NCBI GenBank assembly: GCA_001574975.1
Contig: KQ965750.1
Coordinates: forward strand, 409,025-473,024
Source of the DNA: Gonapodya prolifera JEL478
Lineage: Eukaryota > Monoblepharomycota > Monoblepharidomycetes > Monoblepharidales > Gonapodyaceae
DNA length: 64,000 nt
Direction: 5' to 3'
Shown one piece after another: positions 34,369 through 45,931 of the stretch (its first letter is position 1; each line of letters begins with the position of its first letter). The notes beneath the pieces are model-generated. The model did not search any database. It had not been told where the DNA came from and saw nothing but the letters and a program-made list of their open reading frames with translations. Position numbers and translations under genes: made by a program.

Positions 34369-37300
34369 ATGCTTTTGAAGGCGAAGACTCGATTTATGAT
34401 ACCACAAGGCCAACTCCGGAAGCTAACTCCCACCGCTCGGCTACTGAGACACTCTGCAAGAAGATCATTTTCGCGGAACCCAGCGGCGTTGCGACCCGGT
34501 TCCGTGGGGGATGCCAAAAGTTTCGACCACGTAGACAAGACATTTTCACGGCAGCGGCGAGCAGATTCTTCCCGTAAAGATCGGCAAGAACCTCGCGTAG
34601 ATGACCAAAGTGCGAATATGGGCTTGCTGAAGCGTCCGCGTCCCGATGGAGCTCAGATTGGAGAAGGAATCACAGCAAGAAACCCAAACCCCACTCTTTT
34701 GGCACTTTTATCGTCCACGGACACGGATAGAATGTCTCGAAGAGCTGATCACTTTCAGAGAATCAGTTCAGTGCCGTTACCGCTGCAGAAGGTGACGAGC
34801 ATGGCGGTAGCAGCGGCATCCAGGGAAGAAATGGAGAAAGCATGGGAAGGTGATTTATCAAAAGAAATTTCTTGTCATATACTCAAAGCTTAACACTATA
34901 TTTTGCTTGCGTCACCGTGATTAGCGTACACGGCTGTCATCGACAGGCATAACGAAGGGCTGACTTCACTCCACGACTCCCGTGAAGACTTCACACTCCT
35001 CGCACGTGCATTTAGCTCCACGTTTCCCAACGATAAACCAGAGGATGTCAACCAATGCGTCGTCATGGTCCGCCGCGTGATTGCAGACATTCGAACCATT
35101 TTCCGGAGATACAGTCGACACCTGGTGAGCTCCACCATGTAAGTAATGTAGAAAATCGTCCGACTCTGAGACCCAAACTGGCTATTGACCTCTAATTTTT
35201 CAGCCCTCGCGCGTCAGAGTTGACTACACTCATCCTTGCTATTCGGCGTACAGTGAGGCCGATACCTGACGATAAAAATCCTCATCTTGACGACGTCGCA
35301 TCATTTCTTCTGGAATTGGAAGAGTGTGACGGTTTGCCATCCCTGCAAACGGCGAACACCATAATAGGAGTGCTGGTGTGCTCACTCGGGAAAGACGTTT
35401 CCGAAAGACTGGCCAGCGAGGGTTTGGCCCTTGTTGCGCATATTGTGGACGTGAAAATGCCCGAGTGGTGTCACCGACCTAACGACACCACTCTGGACTT
35501 AATCTTGGATTTCGCTCGCAGAACAATGTCGCAATCCATCTCATACTTGGCGAGTTCGGATGCCAAATCGAACAATGGGCGATATGGCGACTTTTTCGAC
35601 GATAAATCGCTTCCTTTGCCGACATCGACCGTTCCTACTGCCTCTTCGAAGAACCCTCGACCATCTGAAGTTGAATCAGTCAACGAACTCTTCCGTTCAC
35701 ACCGCATCCAAGTGAATCACACGCCGTATGCTCAAATCATAGCTGGCGTCGTGCGATCAGGCTCACCTTGGCAGGTCCGACAATTACTCGACGAAGTGGA
35801 ACAAACGTTTGTTCATAATGGACTCGGACACTTGCCACTGGATTTCTACACCCATATTGCTCGCACCGTTGCAAACGAAGTTCAATTTGTCAGCCAAAGC
35901 GATGCAGGTGCGAGTGGGGACTCGCAGGGGAAAAGCTCGGACCGCAATCGGGACAAGACCAAAGACAAGACGATCGCACAGTTGGGAAGCTTGTCAACAA
36001 ACGTCATTGACAGGTGTTTGAGAGTTTACAAATACCCTAGCGAGGCCCTTTTGGGAGCATGGCTTTCGTCATTATTCCCAGCTGGCGTCGAGTACAAGCC
36101 ACCGATTGTTCCACTTCCAGGAGAGGCAAGTGACAGCGAAGAGATGTCTTCGAATTCACAATTGCACACTCGGCATCGATTTATTCGTCGCGCTGCCGTG
36201 TTCGGAAATCCTGGTCGGGATTTTGAAGACAGACCGTTGCCGCGAACAAGCATGAGATTGAGGTTCACGAGACTCTCCTCAGCCCTTAAAGACTCTGCAC
36301 GAATTCTCAGACAACTTCGTCTTTTGCTAGACGGAGATATGGAACCTCAACATATTTTGCAGTTTTCCCTTGTAGAAAAGCACTTGGCAGCTGTCGCGAT
36401 TGCAGGAGGTTTGGGAGGACAGCGACTCCTTGAGGTGAGTGCCTTTAGGAAGGAAATCATTGTTTCTACAAGTTGAAATTCAGACCGCCTTTTAGCCCCA
36501 CAGAGAAATTGACATTGTGAGAGAGCTTGAAGAGTGGAAAACATTTTTTGATCGTTTTGGATTTAGTGCTTCGCTATGCGACAAAGGAGCGTCAATGGAT
36601 TTCCAGTTTTCCATTCTGCGGATATACACTCTTGTAGCGATTGGGGAAGTGGATCAAGCAGAACAGTTGCTCACAGAATCTTGCAGGTTGGGCTGCTGTG
36701 GAGAACCCAATTGGCTATCACTTGCGTACGTGCTCGCGGGCTTCTCGTGGCAAAGGCGAAGGGATGATGTTGTTCGTGTCTTTGAGAACATGTATTGGGG
36801 AGCCCGGAAACAGCAGGACAACCTCAGTGCCAAGGATCAAATGGTTGGGTTTCCCTTCTATATATACCTGGAAGCACTTTTGGGGATGGGTCCATTTTGG
36901 GCACGCAAAGTACTACACCCTTACAAAAACGTGATGAACTCACGTTCCAAAAGTGAACCTGACAGATTCATACTTATGGACGTGTACAACTCTGACGGAC
37001 TAGTATCTAAGAGCATTTGGAGTACTGTTGCGGCAAATGTGACTTCAGAAACCGTCACGAAGGCTGTACGATTGCTGGACGATCAACTCCATCCCGGTGA
37101 ACGAGATCTTGATAAATTTGCCGGAAATATCCGATTTATTGACGTATTAATCGTCGTGGATGCTCTTTGGAGTGAAGGATCTCTTGAAAGCCAATTGAAA
37201 GCTCGAAAGATTGTGGAAAGTATGCCAGTGGCTGTACTTGACCCAAACTTGGTTAAAATGCTTTACTTGGATACATCTGGGACGCTCGCACAACGTTTTA

Positions 37301-38310
37301 TAAAGCACAGCGATCTTCTTACCGTAGCGCTGGCGAGAATTGGACTAGTTTCTCGTGCAGTATCCGTCATTGAACCAGTTTTAGCGCTTGGTCTTCGCTT
37401 TAAAACCGCCCACCCCTTCATTGTGACATTTCGCGCTGCTCAGTATGGTTCAACGGAAGACCAAACTCGGGCTTTGGGACTTTTCGATGCATTGCAGGAA
37501 TCTGGCTATCCTCTGACCGCCGCTTGTTATACCACCGTGATGCGCCTGTATGTCCGTGCTGGTGACATTGAAAAGGCTTTGTCCATCCTCAAGATAATGG
37601 AGAAAAATGGGATGACGTTGGTGGTGCAAAACTTCAACCTTATCTTGAGCGCGCTGGCAGACTCTGCTGACAAGGGACGCATGAAAATCATTCTTTCATA
37701 CATGTTGAAGCACACCGACTTTGAAGACAATTTGCGAATGAGTCCACATATCTGGAGCTCGGTTGTAAAGCTTTCCTCAAGATTCGGGTTGTGGAAGAGC
37801 GTCTTGCTTATCTGGGAAAATGTTAAGAACATGTCTCGTAAAGGATATGTCGTTCACGTTGATGGAGTACTTGCTGCCGCAGTTCTTGATTCACTTGGGC
37901 GCAATTTGCGACCCAAGGAGTGTACTGCATTTTGGGAGGAGCTTCGTTTGAGTTTCCCCGAACTTCTTCAAAATGAGAATGTTTGGAACTCTCGCATAGA
38001 AGCCCTACTGCGCTTTCGTGACGTCAATGAGGCCTTGCACACCATAGAGCACGATATGCCTTTGGCTGGGGTTCAACCATCGTCCAAAACCCTTTACACA
38101 TTCTTGTTCCCATTGCTCGTCCCGCCTCTGCAGAGTGACGTAACTGCTGACATAGTTCGAAGAACTTGGGCCTGGTGCGAGACCAGTGACCGACAGGATA
38201 CCCTCCGAATGCTTGTGAGAGATATCAAGCCAGAAGGGCGGAAAAGATTACGACAAACGCTCCCCGCAGATGCCATCGCTACGTATTTTGACATAACATT
38301 GGAATTGTAG
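34369..38310 (+). CDS. Large pentatricopeptide-repeat protein, probably mitochondrial (4 exons, ~1246 aa)
   Basis: Model: 34369-34849, 34925-35138, 35204-36434 and 36496-38310; phases fit. The N-terminus is basic and Ser-rich (MLLKAKTRFMIPQGQLRK, then HSARRSFSRNPAALR), like a mitochondrial presequence. Much of the chain is helical repeats. The clearest PPR units lie in exon 4: YPLTAACYTTVMRLYVRAG, EKALSILKIMEKNGMTL and VVQNFNLILSALADSAD, with further weak units at SAKLRxxxxDxLLTVALAR-like positions. PPR proteins bind organellar RNA; fungal members act in mitochondrial mRNA stability or translation. The specific target cannot be told. An upstream ATG at about 33,858 is followed at once by a GT donor and could be a non-coding or tiny first exon. 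The base composition of this gene is less GC-rich than its neighbours. Confidence 0.8.
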
Positions 38311-38933
38311 ATATTTTGAGCTTGTAAATATTTGTGAAATAGTAACTATGTAACAACTAACTTGAGTTCCTGACGTCATTTACATCTCCACCCAGTCTGC
38401 TGGCCATCGAGAACTTTCGTGGCCAACTTTGCGGATTGAAGGGCATTGTATCGTTGTGCTACAGGCGTCCCAGGTACGGTGAGAAGCGGGTATTGAAGGC
38501 GGGGAATATCAGGGAGCTCGTGTGCCGCACGATAGTGCAGCGTCGGGGGCGGGGGGGAGGGTGGTGCTATTCGGGATCTACAAACTTCTCCTCCGCTACG
38601 CGCCGCCTGAGCTTATACCCACAATCATCCTGTACGGTCGGGGTCGATGTTTTGTGTCCAACGAGAACATCCTACACCGTTGGATTTCCGCCACCACATA
38701 ACGGAGATTTATTACCATTTATGCACATTTTTATTCCACTTTGATTCAAGTTTTGATGTCAAATTTATTCAGAGGAATAAATGTTTGAATAAAAAGGGAT
38801 TGGAGTTGGGGTGTGAACTTGGTCATAACTTGCGAAGAACGGTGTTCTCACAGCACCTCGTCTCCAGTCGCCTCACGTCCCGACGTATATCCAACGTCAT
38901 CTAGCCTGAACAACCGTATTGTCCACGTTTTCG

Positions 38934-39128
38934 TCATCTCTCGTCGTGCAAAGGCGAATACCTAGCTTGAGCTTCAAGCGGGTGGGAGCGCAGTGAGATC
39001 CCAGGAGTGTTCTCCCCGTCGTTCCGACTCAGGTGGTCCACAATCTTATGTTCTGAGTAGTCGTCCCGTATGAACTGACGGAGTTCGCCCTCAGAGATGT
39101 ACGCTGGGATCGCGACAACGGTTTCCAT
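38934..39128 (-). CDS. 64-aa open frame in left arm of the palindromic element
   Basis: ATG at 39128. The peptide contains AYISEGELRQFIRDDYSE, HKIVDHLSRNDGENTPGIS and LRSHPLEAQARY. It is nearly identical to the frame at 39474-39668 in the other arm. The EGELRQFI...HKIVDHL...GIS pattern is loosely like a helix-turn-helix from a transposase N-terminus, which is inference only. No catalytic domain follows. It is either a remnant of a larger transposase or a conserved small peptide of the element. Confidence 0.4.
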   Translation of the reverse strand: METVVAIPAYISEGELRQFIRDDYSEHKIVDHLSRNDGENTPGISLRSHPLEAQARYSPLHDER

Positions 39129-39473
39129 GACACGAGACTAACCCCACGGGGCCCGGCCCAGAGAAGGTAACGTCGGAGGTGAGGCGACTGGTACAAAGGA
39201 GATGAAGTGCTGTGTGCGCATTGTTCACTCCTCAAAATGAGGCATATTTATTCCCTATTAATTGCCAAGTTTATATCCCGATTGCAATCCCTTCTTATTC
39301 GAACATTTATTCCTCTGAATAAATTGATGACAAAAATTGAATAAAAATGCAATAAAAATGTGCACGAATCGGTAATAAATCTTCGTTATGTTGTGGCGGA
39401 AATCCAACGTTACAACCGGTCGCCTCACTTCCCAAATCACATCGGCCGGGCCCCGCGGTGCTGGTCTCGTGTC

Positions 39474-39668
39474 ATGGAAACCGTTGTCGCGATCCCAGCG
39501 TACATTTCTGAGGGCGAACTCCGTCAGCTCATACGGGACGACTACTCAGAACATAAGATTGTGGACCACCTGAGTCGGAACGACGGGGAGAACACTCCTG
39601 GGATCTCACTGCGCTCCCACCCGCTTGAAGCTCAAGCTAGGTATTCGCCTTTGCACGACGAGGGATGA
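39474..39668 (+). CDS. 64-aa open frame in right arm of the palindromic element
   Basis: ATG at 39474. It differs from the left-arm copy by very few residues (LRQLIRDD versus LRQFIRDD and the last residue). That both copies stay open suggests recent duplication or selection. Product unknown. Confidence 0.4.
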   Translation: METVVAIPAYISEGELRQLIRDDYSEHKIVDHLSRNDGENTPGISLRSHPLEAQARYSPLHDEG

Positions 39669-39890
39669 CGACAATGTGGACAATGCGGTTGCTCAGGCGA
39701 GGTGACGTTGGATATACGTCGGGAGGTGAGGCGACGGGAGATAAGGTGCTGTACACCGTTCACCCCTCAAGATTTATTCCTCTGAATAAATTTGTTCGCG
39801 AAACTTGAATAAAAGTGGAATAATAGTGTGAAATAGATAATAAATCTTCGTTATGTAGTGGCGGAAGTACAACGTTATAAACATCCCGTA

Positions 39891-40543
39891 TGTCGGTGAG
39901 GAGTCTGTGTTGGTCACCGTAGGCGCCGTTTTGGTTCGATATGAGGATTCCGGAGCGTGCTTGGAAGGTATTCCAACGATTTCATGGTGCTTCCCTTGTT
40001 GAGTATTTGTACGGCCTTTTGAATACTTAACCAGAAGGTAGCTCCTCTCGCATTGCGGTGAATTCAGCCATTTGATAAATTGTGGCAGACACAGTTTTCT
40101 TTTTCTTTTTTTCAACCTTTGGATGTCCTTCGTCCGACCCTGGCCGGTGCCTGGTAATTACGTCACGACTGGAATTCACCCATTCCTCACCCGCACCCGC
40201 TCGATTCTGTGGAAAATAAAGTGAGACGCGTGCTTAGTTATGTGACTCCGATATCAAATGGGATCACGTGCTTGATGAGGATGGCAAGGGTGAAGGGTGA
40301 TGGGTGTTGGAGCCAAGAGAGTTGAAAAGAGGAAAAAGTTGTGCATTTTAGAAAGGAATTTAGAGCACGAAATATTCATATATAAGATGCCACCTGCACA
40401 CAAAAAACCGAGCGTCCGTCTTGTGCCGTAGACGCCACACGGGTCGGTTCAGGACACCCTCCACGCCGCAGTGAAAGATCGCTCACCAGGTCGGTCGGCT
40501 TTATCGACACCCTGCACCACACGCAACGCAAAGGAACGGATCG
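39891..40543. other. Intergenic, nothing recognised
   Basis: Right flank of the palindromic element and upstream region of the BTB gene. No supported gene or motif beyond poly-pyrimidine stretches. Confidence 0.5.
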
Positions 40544-43035
40544 ATGCACGCGCGGAGTCGCTCGAGCGGGGACGGCGTGGGGGTGGTCGAGGAGGGCGAC
40601 GGTGGAGGCAGTAGCAAGGAGGAGTGGAGCGATTTCCTGGGCTATTTGCGCAGTGCACAGTTCGCGGACGTGGTGCTGAAGATTCGCACGGCTGAGGGAA
40701 AGGTGAGCAATGTCCGGTGAGGGCGAGAAAGGCGGCGAGGGGAGGAGGTGGGAGACGGGGGATGGATAAGGCGGAGAGCTGCAAAAATCCGAGACGTAGG
40801 AACAGAGTGCCCTTATGAACAACACAAGCACAGGGAGCTAAGATGGAGCACCTGGAGCGGAGGAAGACCTGCTGAAGGAGACGGCTGGGTGGCTTTTCCT
40901 ACGTGCCACGAACCCACCCCTTTCTCTCGCCCGCGCACACTTATCCTCCTACTCTGCCCAGACGAAACTCCTTCCTCTTCACCGAATCATCTTGTCCAAC
41001 CGCTCGCCCTTCTTCCGGCACCTGTTCTCGACTGACCCCGCTGAGAAGAATTCGAAGGGCGTCCCAGTGTACGACTTCCCAACGGTGCCTGCTCACCCGA
41101 AACTGTTTGTCATGCTGGGCCAATTGCTATGGTGGGTAATTCGCCAAGAGGGAGGGTGGTGGCGTTCTTTGCCCGGCAACTGGTGACTAACTGCACAAAA
41201 CCGTCATCAAACCATAAACCCCCACCATTACCCCCACTTTCCCCCTGGCCATTCCAGGTGGCTGTACCAAACAACCGACGAACTAATCGAGCACATCCCC
41301 ACCTCTCGCAAATGGGACGAGACACTCGGCCTCCACCACCTCGCCATCATCCTCAAACTCGACCGCGTCCTCGTCCTCACCAACACCCGCATCCTGTCTG
41401 TCGTGCAATCGTCCTCGGACGCATCGTCAAAGGACCTCGCTAAAATCGCCGACGAGGCGCGGAGATGGAACCTCCCCGAAGTCGAGAAGCTCGTCCGCGC
41501 CCACCAGGACGCACTCAAGGCCGGGCAATGGGACGTCATCCGCGCCGCCGCCATTCCATCGCGAGGGTCCGGGTCGGGCTCGGTACAGGACGTCGACGCC
41601 GCGTCCGTGGAAGGCGGGGGCGGGATCGCCATCTCCCGCCCGGGCTCCATGGCCTCAGCGTCCCAATCGCGGGCCGCCTCGATCGACGCCATGCGTGCTA
41701 CGGACTCCAAAACATCCTCGCTTGCCTCGACAGCTTTCTCCTCCTCGGCGCACCTCTCGGGCAAGCAAAGCTCGTCCTCGAAATCCATGGCGCTGCGACA
41801 GTCCGAGGCGCTGGCGCAGCAAGTCCTTGCCAACGTCGACCTGCAGAAAAAGGTTGACGAGCTGCGTGAAGCCCAGGCCGTCCTGATTGCCCGCGTGTCC
41901 GACTTGGAAAGGGAGAACGCCTTGTTGGCCGAGGAGAAGGAGCAACTCGAGCACGAGATGGCCCAGCGGACCCGTGGGCGGGCCGGAAAAGGCAGTGGCG
42001 GAGGCGGTGGCGGGGGAATGCTGCACTCGCGAGCGTCGGAGCCGCATTTGGGTGGTGGTAGTTCCGGGGCGGCAAGCTCTCCCTCCACGGGGGACAGACC
42101 CGCCTCGGCGCAGTACGGGTCAATCCAGTCCGATCCGCGCGGAGTCTACGTTCGCCAGAACACGGACCCTTCAGGCCTCAGTATCGGGTCCGGTGGAACC
42201 GGGCAAGTTGGGGTGCAACACTACGGGAACCACTCCGGGGGCCAGGCGTATGCCAGCGATCAGGGCGACGGCGGTGACGGCAGCGGTCTGGCGCATCGGG
42301 GTAGTGGGCGGGCCAAGAACCCCGCGCGGAGTAAGAGCAAGAGTTGGGGCTTTGGGTTTTTAAAGAGGGCGATTTCGGGCAAGTCGTTGGATTCGCAAGC
42401 AGCTGAGTGAGTTTCGCGGTTCTGTCTCTCATTTCACGATACTATTGTCGAAGTCGTGTCGTCGTTCATCCTTTTTTTCTCGCCTTGCCCTCACGTACCG
42501 ACATACGAATGGTTTCAGGGAACACAATGAACCTCGCCCCCGCTCCGTCACACCTCCTCCCGTTGTCGAGTATTTCCAAAGTCCCTACATCCAAGCATCC
42601 CCCTACGGCCCTCCCCGTGTCTCCACGCAGGGCCTGCCTCCTTTCCCACCTTCCTACGGTAACGGCATGAACGGCAACCCCCAACTCCCGCCAGCCACCC
42701 GGGCAGGGCAGTCGATCGACACCACACGCGATCGAGATCATGACGGGCTCGCAAGTGGCGCGTCTTCGGGTGACGACGCTGGGAAGATGTACTCCTCGAG
42801 CCCCGGGGGTCCCGGGATGGTCGGAGGCACGGGATCCGGGTTGACCCCGCCGGGACAGCAGCGCGCGTCGTGGTTCGACCGACCGCCCAGCGCACTTGTT
42901 GGGGCTGCGCCAGCTGCGGGGCCCGGTGTGGTGGGACAGGCACCCCAGGCCCAGGGCTACGCCGGGTTGAGCGGGATGAAGAGTCCGACACCGTCGGAGG
43001 GGCGCTGGGCGGGGACGAAGGGACGGTACACGTAG
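40544..43035 (+). CDS. BTB/POZ-domain protein with coiled coil (4 exons, ~664 aa)
   Basis: Model: 40544-40702, 40962-41131, 41258-42406 and 42519-43035; phases fit. Residues about 35-165 form a BTB fold: FLGYLRSAQFADVVLKIRTA, LLPLHRIILSNRSPFFRHLF, PVYDFPTVPAHPKLFVMLGQ, a WWLYQTTDELIEH helix and LHHLAIILKLDRVLVL. The region after it (RRWNLPEVEKLVRAHQDAL) looks like the three-box/BACK-type helices. A Ser-rich stretch and a coiled coil follow (LQKKVDELREAQAVLIARVS, about 360-400), then a Gly/Pro-rich disordered tail. BTB proteins dimerise and often serve as Cul3 ubiquitin-ligase adaptors or cytoskeletal scaffolds; which applies here is unknown. No Kelch or zinc-finger region is seen. The start ATG 40544 sits in a purine-rich context and precedes the domain directly. 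Confidence 0.8.
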
Positions 43036-43314
43036 ATCGGCTCTTGGGTGAGGTTTTCGCGCGGGTCGCGGGTCGCGGGTCGACGGAAGGATGCATTGGG
43101 GGAGATAGGATTGGTGGAAGTAATTGTTTTGAGGATTGAACGATATGGGGGATCTGTGGAAGTACACGTCCACGGAGTGGAGTAGATACGTATAGATATG
43201 AGCGATTGCATTGTGAAATAAAGTGTTGTCTGTTGAGGTGATTCTATGAACGTCAGTCAGTACTTTCACACCGGCAACCCAGCCACTTGCATCGTCTGGG
43301 ATCACCGCCCGCCA

Positions 43315-43824
43315 TGGACTCATTAACCATCGAAATCCTCCACCAAATCTTTCGTCTTCTTCCAACTGCAACCTTTACGCGACGATCCCTCGTCTGTCCC
43401 ATAGACTCCGCAGCACCCCGCAAACGCGATTCCTGGATGTCCTGGCGATACCATTGGAGTGTGCTACGACATCACAATAGTGGGCTTTATCGACGAGGTG
43501 GGACCAGCACTCGGTCGGGAGGGTGAGGTCGATATGATCACCCTTTTGGGGGACTATCACACGGCAAAGAATGGCGCGTTCTGGGCCGCGCTCGGGATTC
43601 ACATCGTACTACTGGAATCGGCTGTGACAAACGATCGCGTCTTAGGGGAGCTCGTGCAAAACTTCCCAATCCTCCTCCACTATTTCCCAAAAGAAGCGGG
43701 ACTTCTGCTGCCTGAGGGGGATAGGGCACACAACACGTCGGTCATCTTCAACCCCGAACCCGAACATGAAATCACTCGCTCGTTGTTTTTTGACACGCCC
43801 CAGTGCATTTCCGAGCACAGATGA
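43315..43824 (+). pseudogene. F-box gene, frame-broken
   Basis: ATG 43315 opens an F-box-like start (LTIEILHQIFRLLPTATF, then TRRSLVC). The next expected F-box residues (HRLRSTPQTRFLDVLAIPLE) are in a different frame, reached by a shift near 43,397 with no intron signals. A further open frame (about 43,459-43,824) contains VDMITLLGDYHTAKNGAFW and NFPILLHYFPKEAG, plausible as the C-terminal half of an F-box protein. The break could be a one-base sequencing or assembly error or a true pseudogene. F-box proteins recruit substrates to SCF ubiquitin ligases. Downstream frames to 44,247 may be more of it but could not be joined. Confidence 0.4.
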
Positions 43825-44918
43825 GCTCGGCGTATTTGGATCAGAGGGCTGGGGGCACATTCTGCCTGAGGAGGGGCTGCCGGGTTCTACGTTACTCGTC
43901 CGCACGTTCCACATTGAAGTTTACACAGCGGATCTATGCGAACCTCTTTCGTCCCAGAATATTGTTCAATGTGTCGAGGAACTCTAATTTACCTCCTTCC
44001 CTGCGTTCAAAGCATCATACTCACAATCGGAGTGGGTGAAAGCACAAAGAAAGTCAAAATGAACCTCCTTGCCGTCTTTCTGAGCGAACTGCTCACTCGA
44101 GCACCACCACACTGCGTTGTCCGCATTGGAACCGCGAAAGATGCTGTCAGAAACATCAGACTTTTCGAGGCCAATAAGTCTGCACAAGGCGAGATCCGAA
44201 AAATTTTCACCAGTCTCGAAAGATTAAGGAATCACCTACCGTGCTGAAAGGGTGGGATGGGTCCCGCCCAGTTACCATGACTGGTGGTCGAGCACTCTAT
44301 GGGGAACCTGATGTGCACTTTTACCAACAGGGGGGAGAGAAGCATCAGTTTGTGGAAAGGAGGAAGTGAAGCCACCAGTTGTGGACTGGTGTGTTCGTCA
44401 GTCCTACGGTCGGTGCAGGAGGGATGGCATTGTTGTCGCAGCTACCGTTACCTTGAACCATATAGATAGCGCTTCTCAGGAATGAACATGCATGCCCGTT
44501 TGTCAGGTTGCTTTCATTTTCATTTCCACTGATTTCAAATTTCCACTATGGTCATAGCAAACGAAATGTTTGAGCCACCAGAATTTATCTAAATGTTTTG
44601 AAAGAATTGATGAGTTTGCGTATCCCGAAAGGAAGCGATGGAACCACAATGAATGGAAACTTGTTGGGGGGCTAGCCTTTGAGGTATGAGAACGAACTGC
44701 TATGGTTATATTCTGGCTGCGTGCAGAGGTGAGCGCATATTGGGTGTCGAGGTTACCAGGAATGTCACAGCTGGTGGCAACGTTCAAACCACCACGGAGT
44801 TGCCAGTTGAGAATTCTAACTATTGATTTATCTTTTCCGAATTTCCACGGAGTACAATCATTCATTAAAAGAGGAAACGGCTGTGGTCGATTACACTACC
44901 ACCATCGTTTGAATTTGA
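43825..44918. other. No confident gene
   Basis: Downstream of the broken F-box gene. Overlapping frames at 43,800-44,250 on both strands have protein-like pieces but no joining signals. From 44,250 to 44,918 I see nothing. Confidence 0.4.
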
Positions 44919-45931
44919 ATGGATCCACAGACGCAGCCTAACGAGAACACGCCACCGGCGCAATTCGACGACAATACCTCTCGCGCTCTCGCGCAGAGAA
45001 TCAAAGACTACAAGTTCACAGACGCAGAACAGCGCGCAGTGCGGTCTGCAGGGGTGACGATCGTGTCGTGCGGCGTGGCGGGGCTCGTCGGTGGCGTGTA
45101 CGTCAGGCGGGAAGTGGGTGAGTTGCGCTGACAGGGTGGGGTACCTGCGGAGATGGTCTGTGGGTGACGATTGACGATCCGATGTTCATTGATGTCGGTT
45201 TGAAGTCAGGAGAAGACCCGATCTGACAGGTCCGATGAGGCTTGCGGTGCACGCTGGTGAGTGATAGAGCTTGATGGCTTTTTTTGTTCCCTATTTGCCG
45301 CCTTTGCGATCTCTTCTTTGCGTATTCACCACTGCCACATAATCGTTGTTGTAGGCATTATGGGCACCACGATCTACGCCGGTCTCGCGGTAGGCACACT
45401 CCTCGCCCTGTATAGTCTGCGGAACCCATTTAAGGACTCAGAGCTCATTGTCATGGGAAATGAATTGATGTGAGTCGGCGGCCCCGGTTTTCGTCATGTA
45501 GGTTTTTACCACTGATAAATGACACTTCGCTTCCATGTGACGTGAACCGCGAATGTGGGTGCAGTAAAGCAGAGCGCGCTCGGAGCATGCAGCAAGGTGC
45601 GTTCGCAATCAGAGTCCATTTCCCCCCTGACGAGTCACCCTTGCTCACTCGGCACCACTCAGCACCAACCCGTTCCATTCTCTCCAATCCGCCCATCTCC
45701 CGCTCCCAAGCACCAACCTGGCCCTCGTCCCCCAATGACCCATCAGCACGCAGCCAATCAGGACTAGAAGGGTTGGATGGAGCAACCTCTACGGACTTCC
45801 CCAGGTCAACAGAGGATTTTGGTCGCGGGGCTAGTGACGTGGGACTTCGGGGTGGCGATGTGGAGGGAACGGAGTCAGTGAGACTGGCGAGGATTAGGAC
45901 CAACAAGTATGGGGACGTTGTGGAGGAGTGA
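44919..45931 (+). CDS. Small two-helix membrane protein (4 exons, 3' end uncertain)
   Basis: Exons 44919-45117, then a mini-exon beginning after CTGACAG near 45,230 (GPMRLAVHA), then a 45,357-45,474 exon; each boundary keeps frame. Two hydrophobic segments are visible: VTIVSCGVAGLVGGVYV and MGTTIYAGLAVGTLLALYS, followed by LRNPFKDSELIVMGNEL. The third exon either ends at a TGA or splices (GTGAGT donor) into a last exon after ACTTCCCCAG, giving an acidic tail ending RIRTNKYGDVVEE at 45,931. The layout is loosely like the TMEM242 family of mitochondrial membrane proteins, which is a weak suggestion. Start ATG 44919 precedes an acidic, Gln-rich head of about 40 residues. Confidence 0.5.

Larger units (their letters stand above)
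38676..39890. mobile_element. 1.2 kb palindromic transposon-derived structure
   Basis: Three copies of a ~150-bp terminal sequence (GATTTCCGCCACNACATAACG, GAGATTTATTAC, TTTATTCAGAGGAATAAAT) occur: one forward at about 38,676-38,830, and two reversed at about 39,250-39,416 and 39,765-39,890. Between them two internal segments of ~330 bp (38,860-39,190 and 39,420-39,750) are reverse complements of each other. The whole region can be read as a long inverted repeat with a third terminal copy as the loop. Each arm encodes the same 64-residue frame. It looks like two non-autonomous DNA elements inserted head-to-head, or one element whose copy was inverted. Read directly from the sequence; the class is not known. 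Confidence 0.7.
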
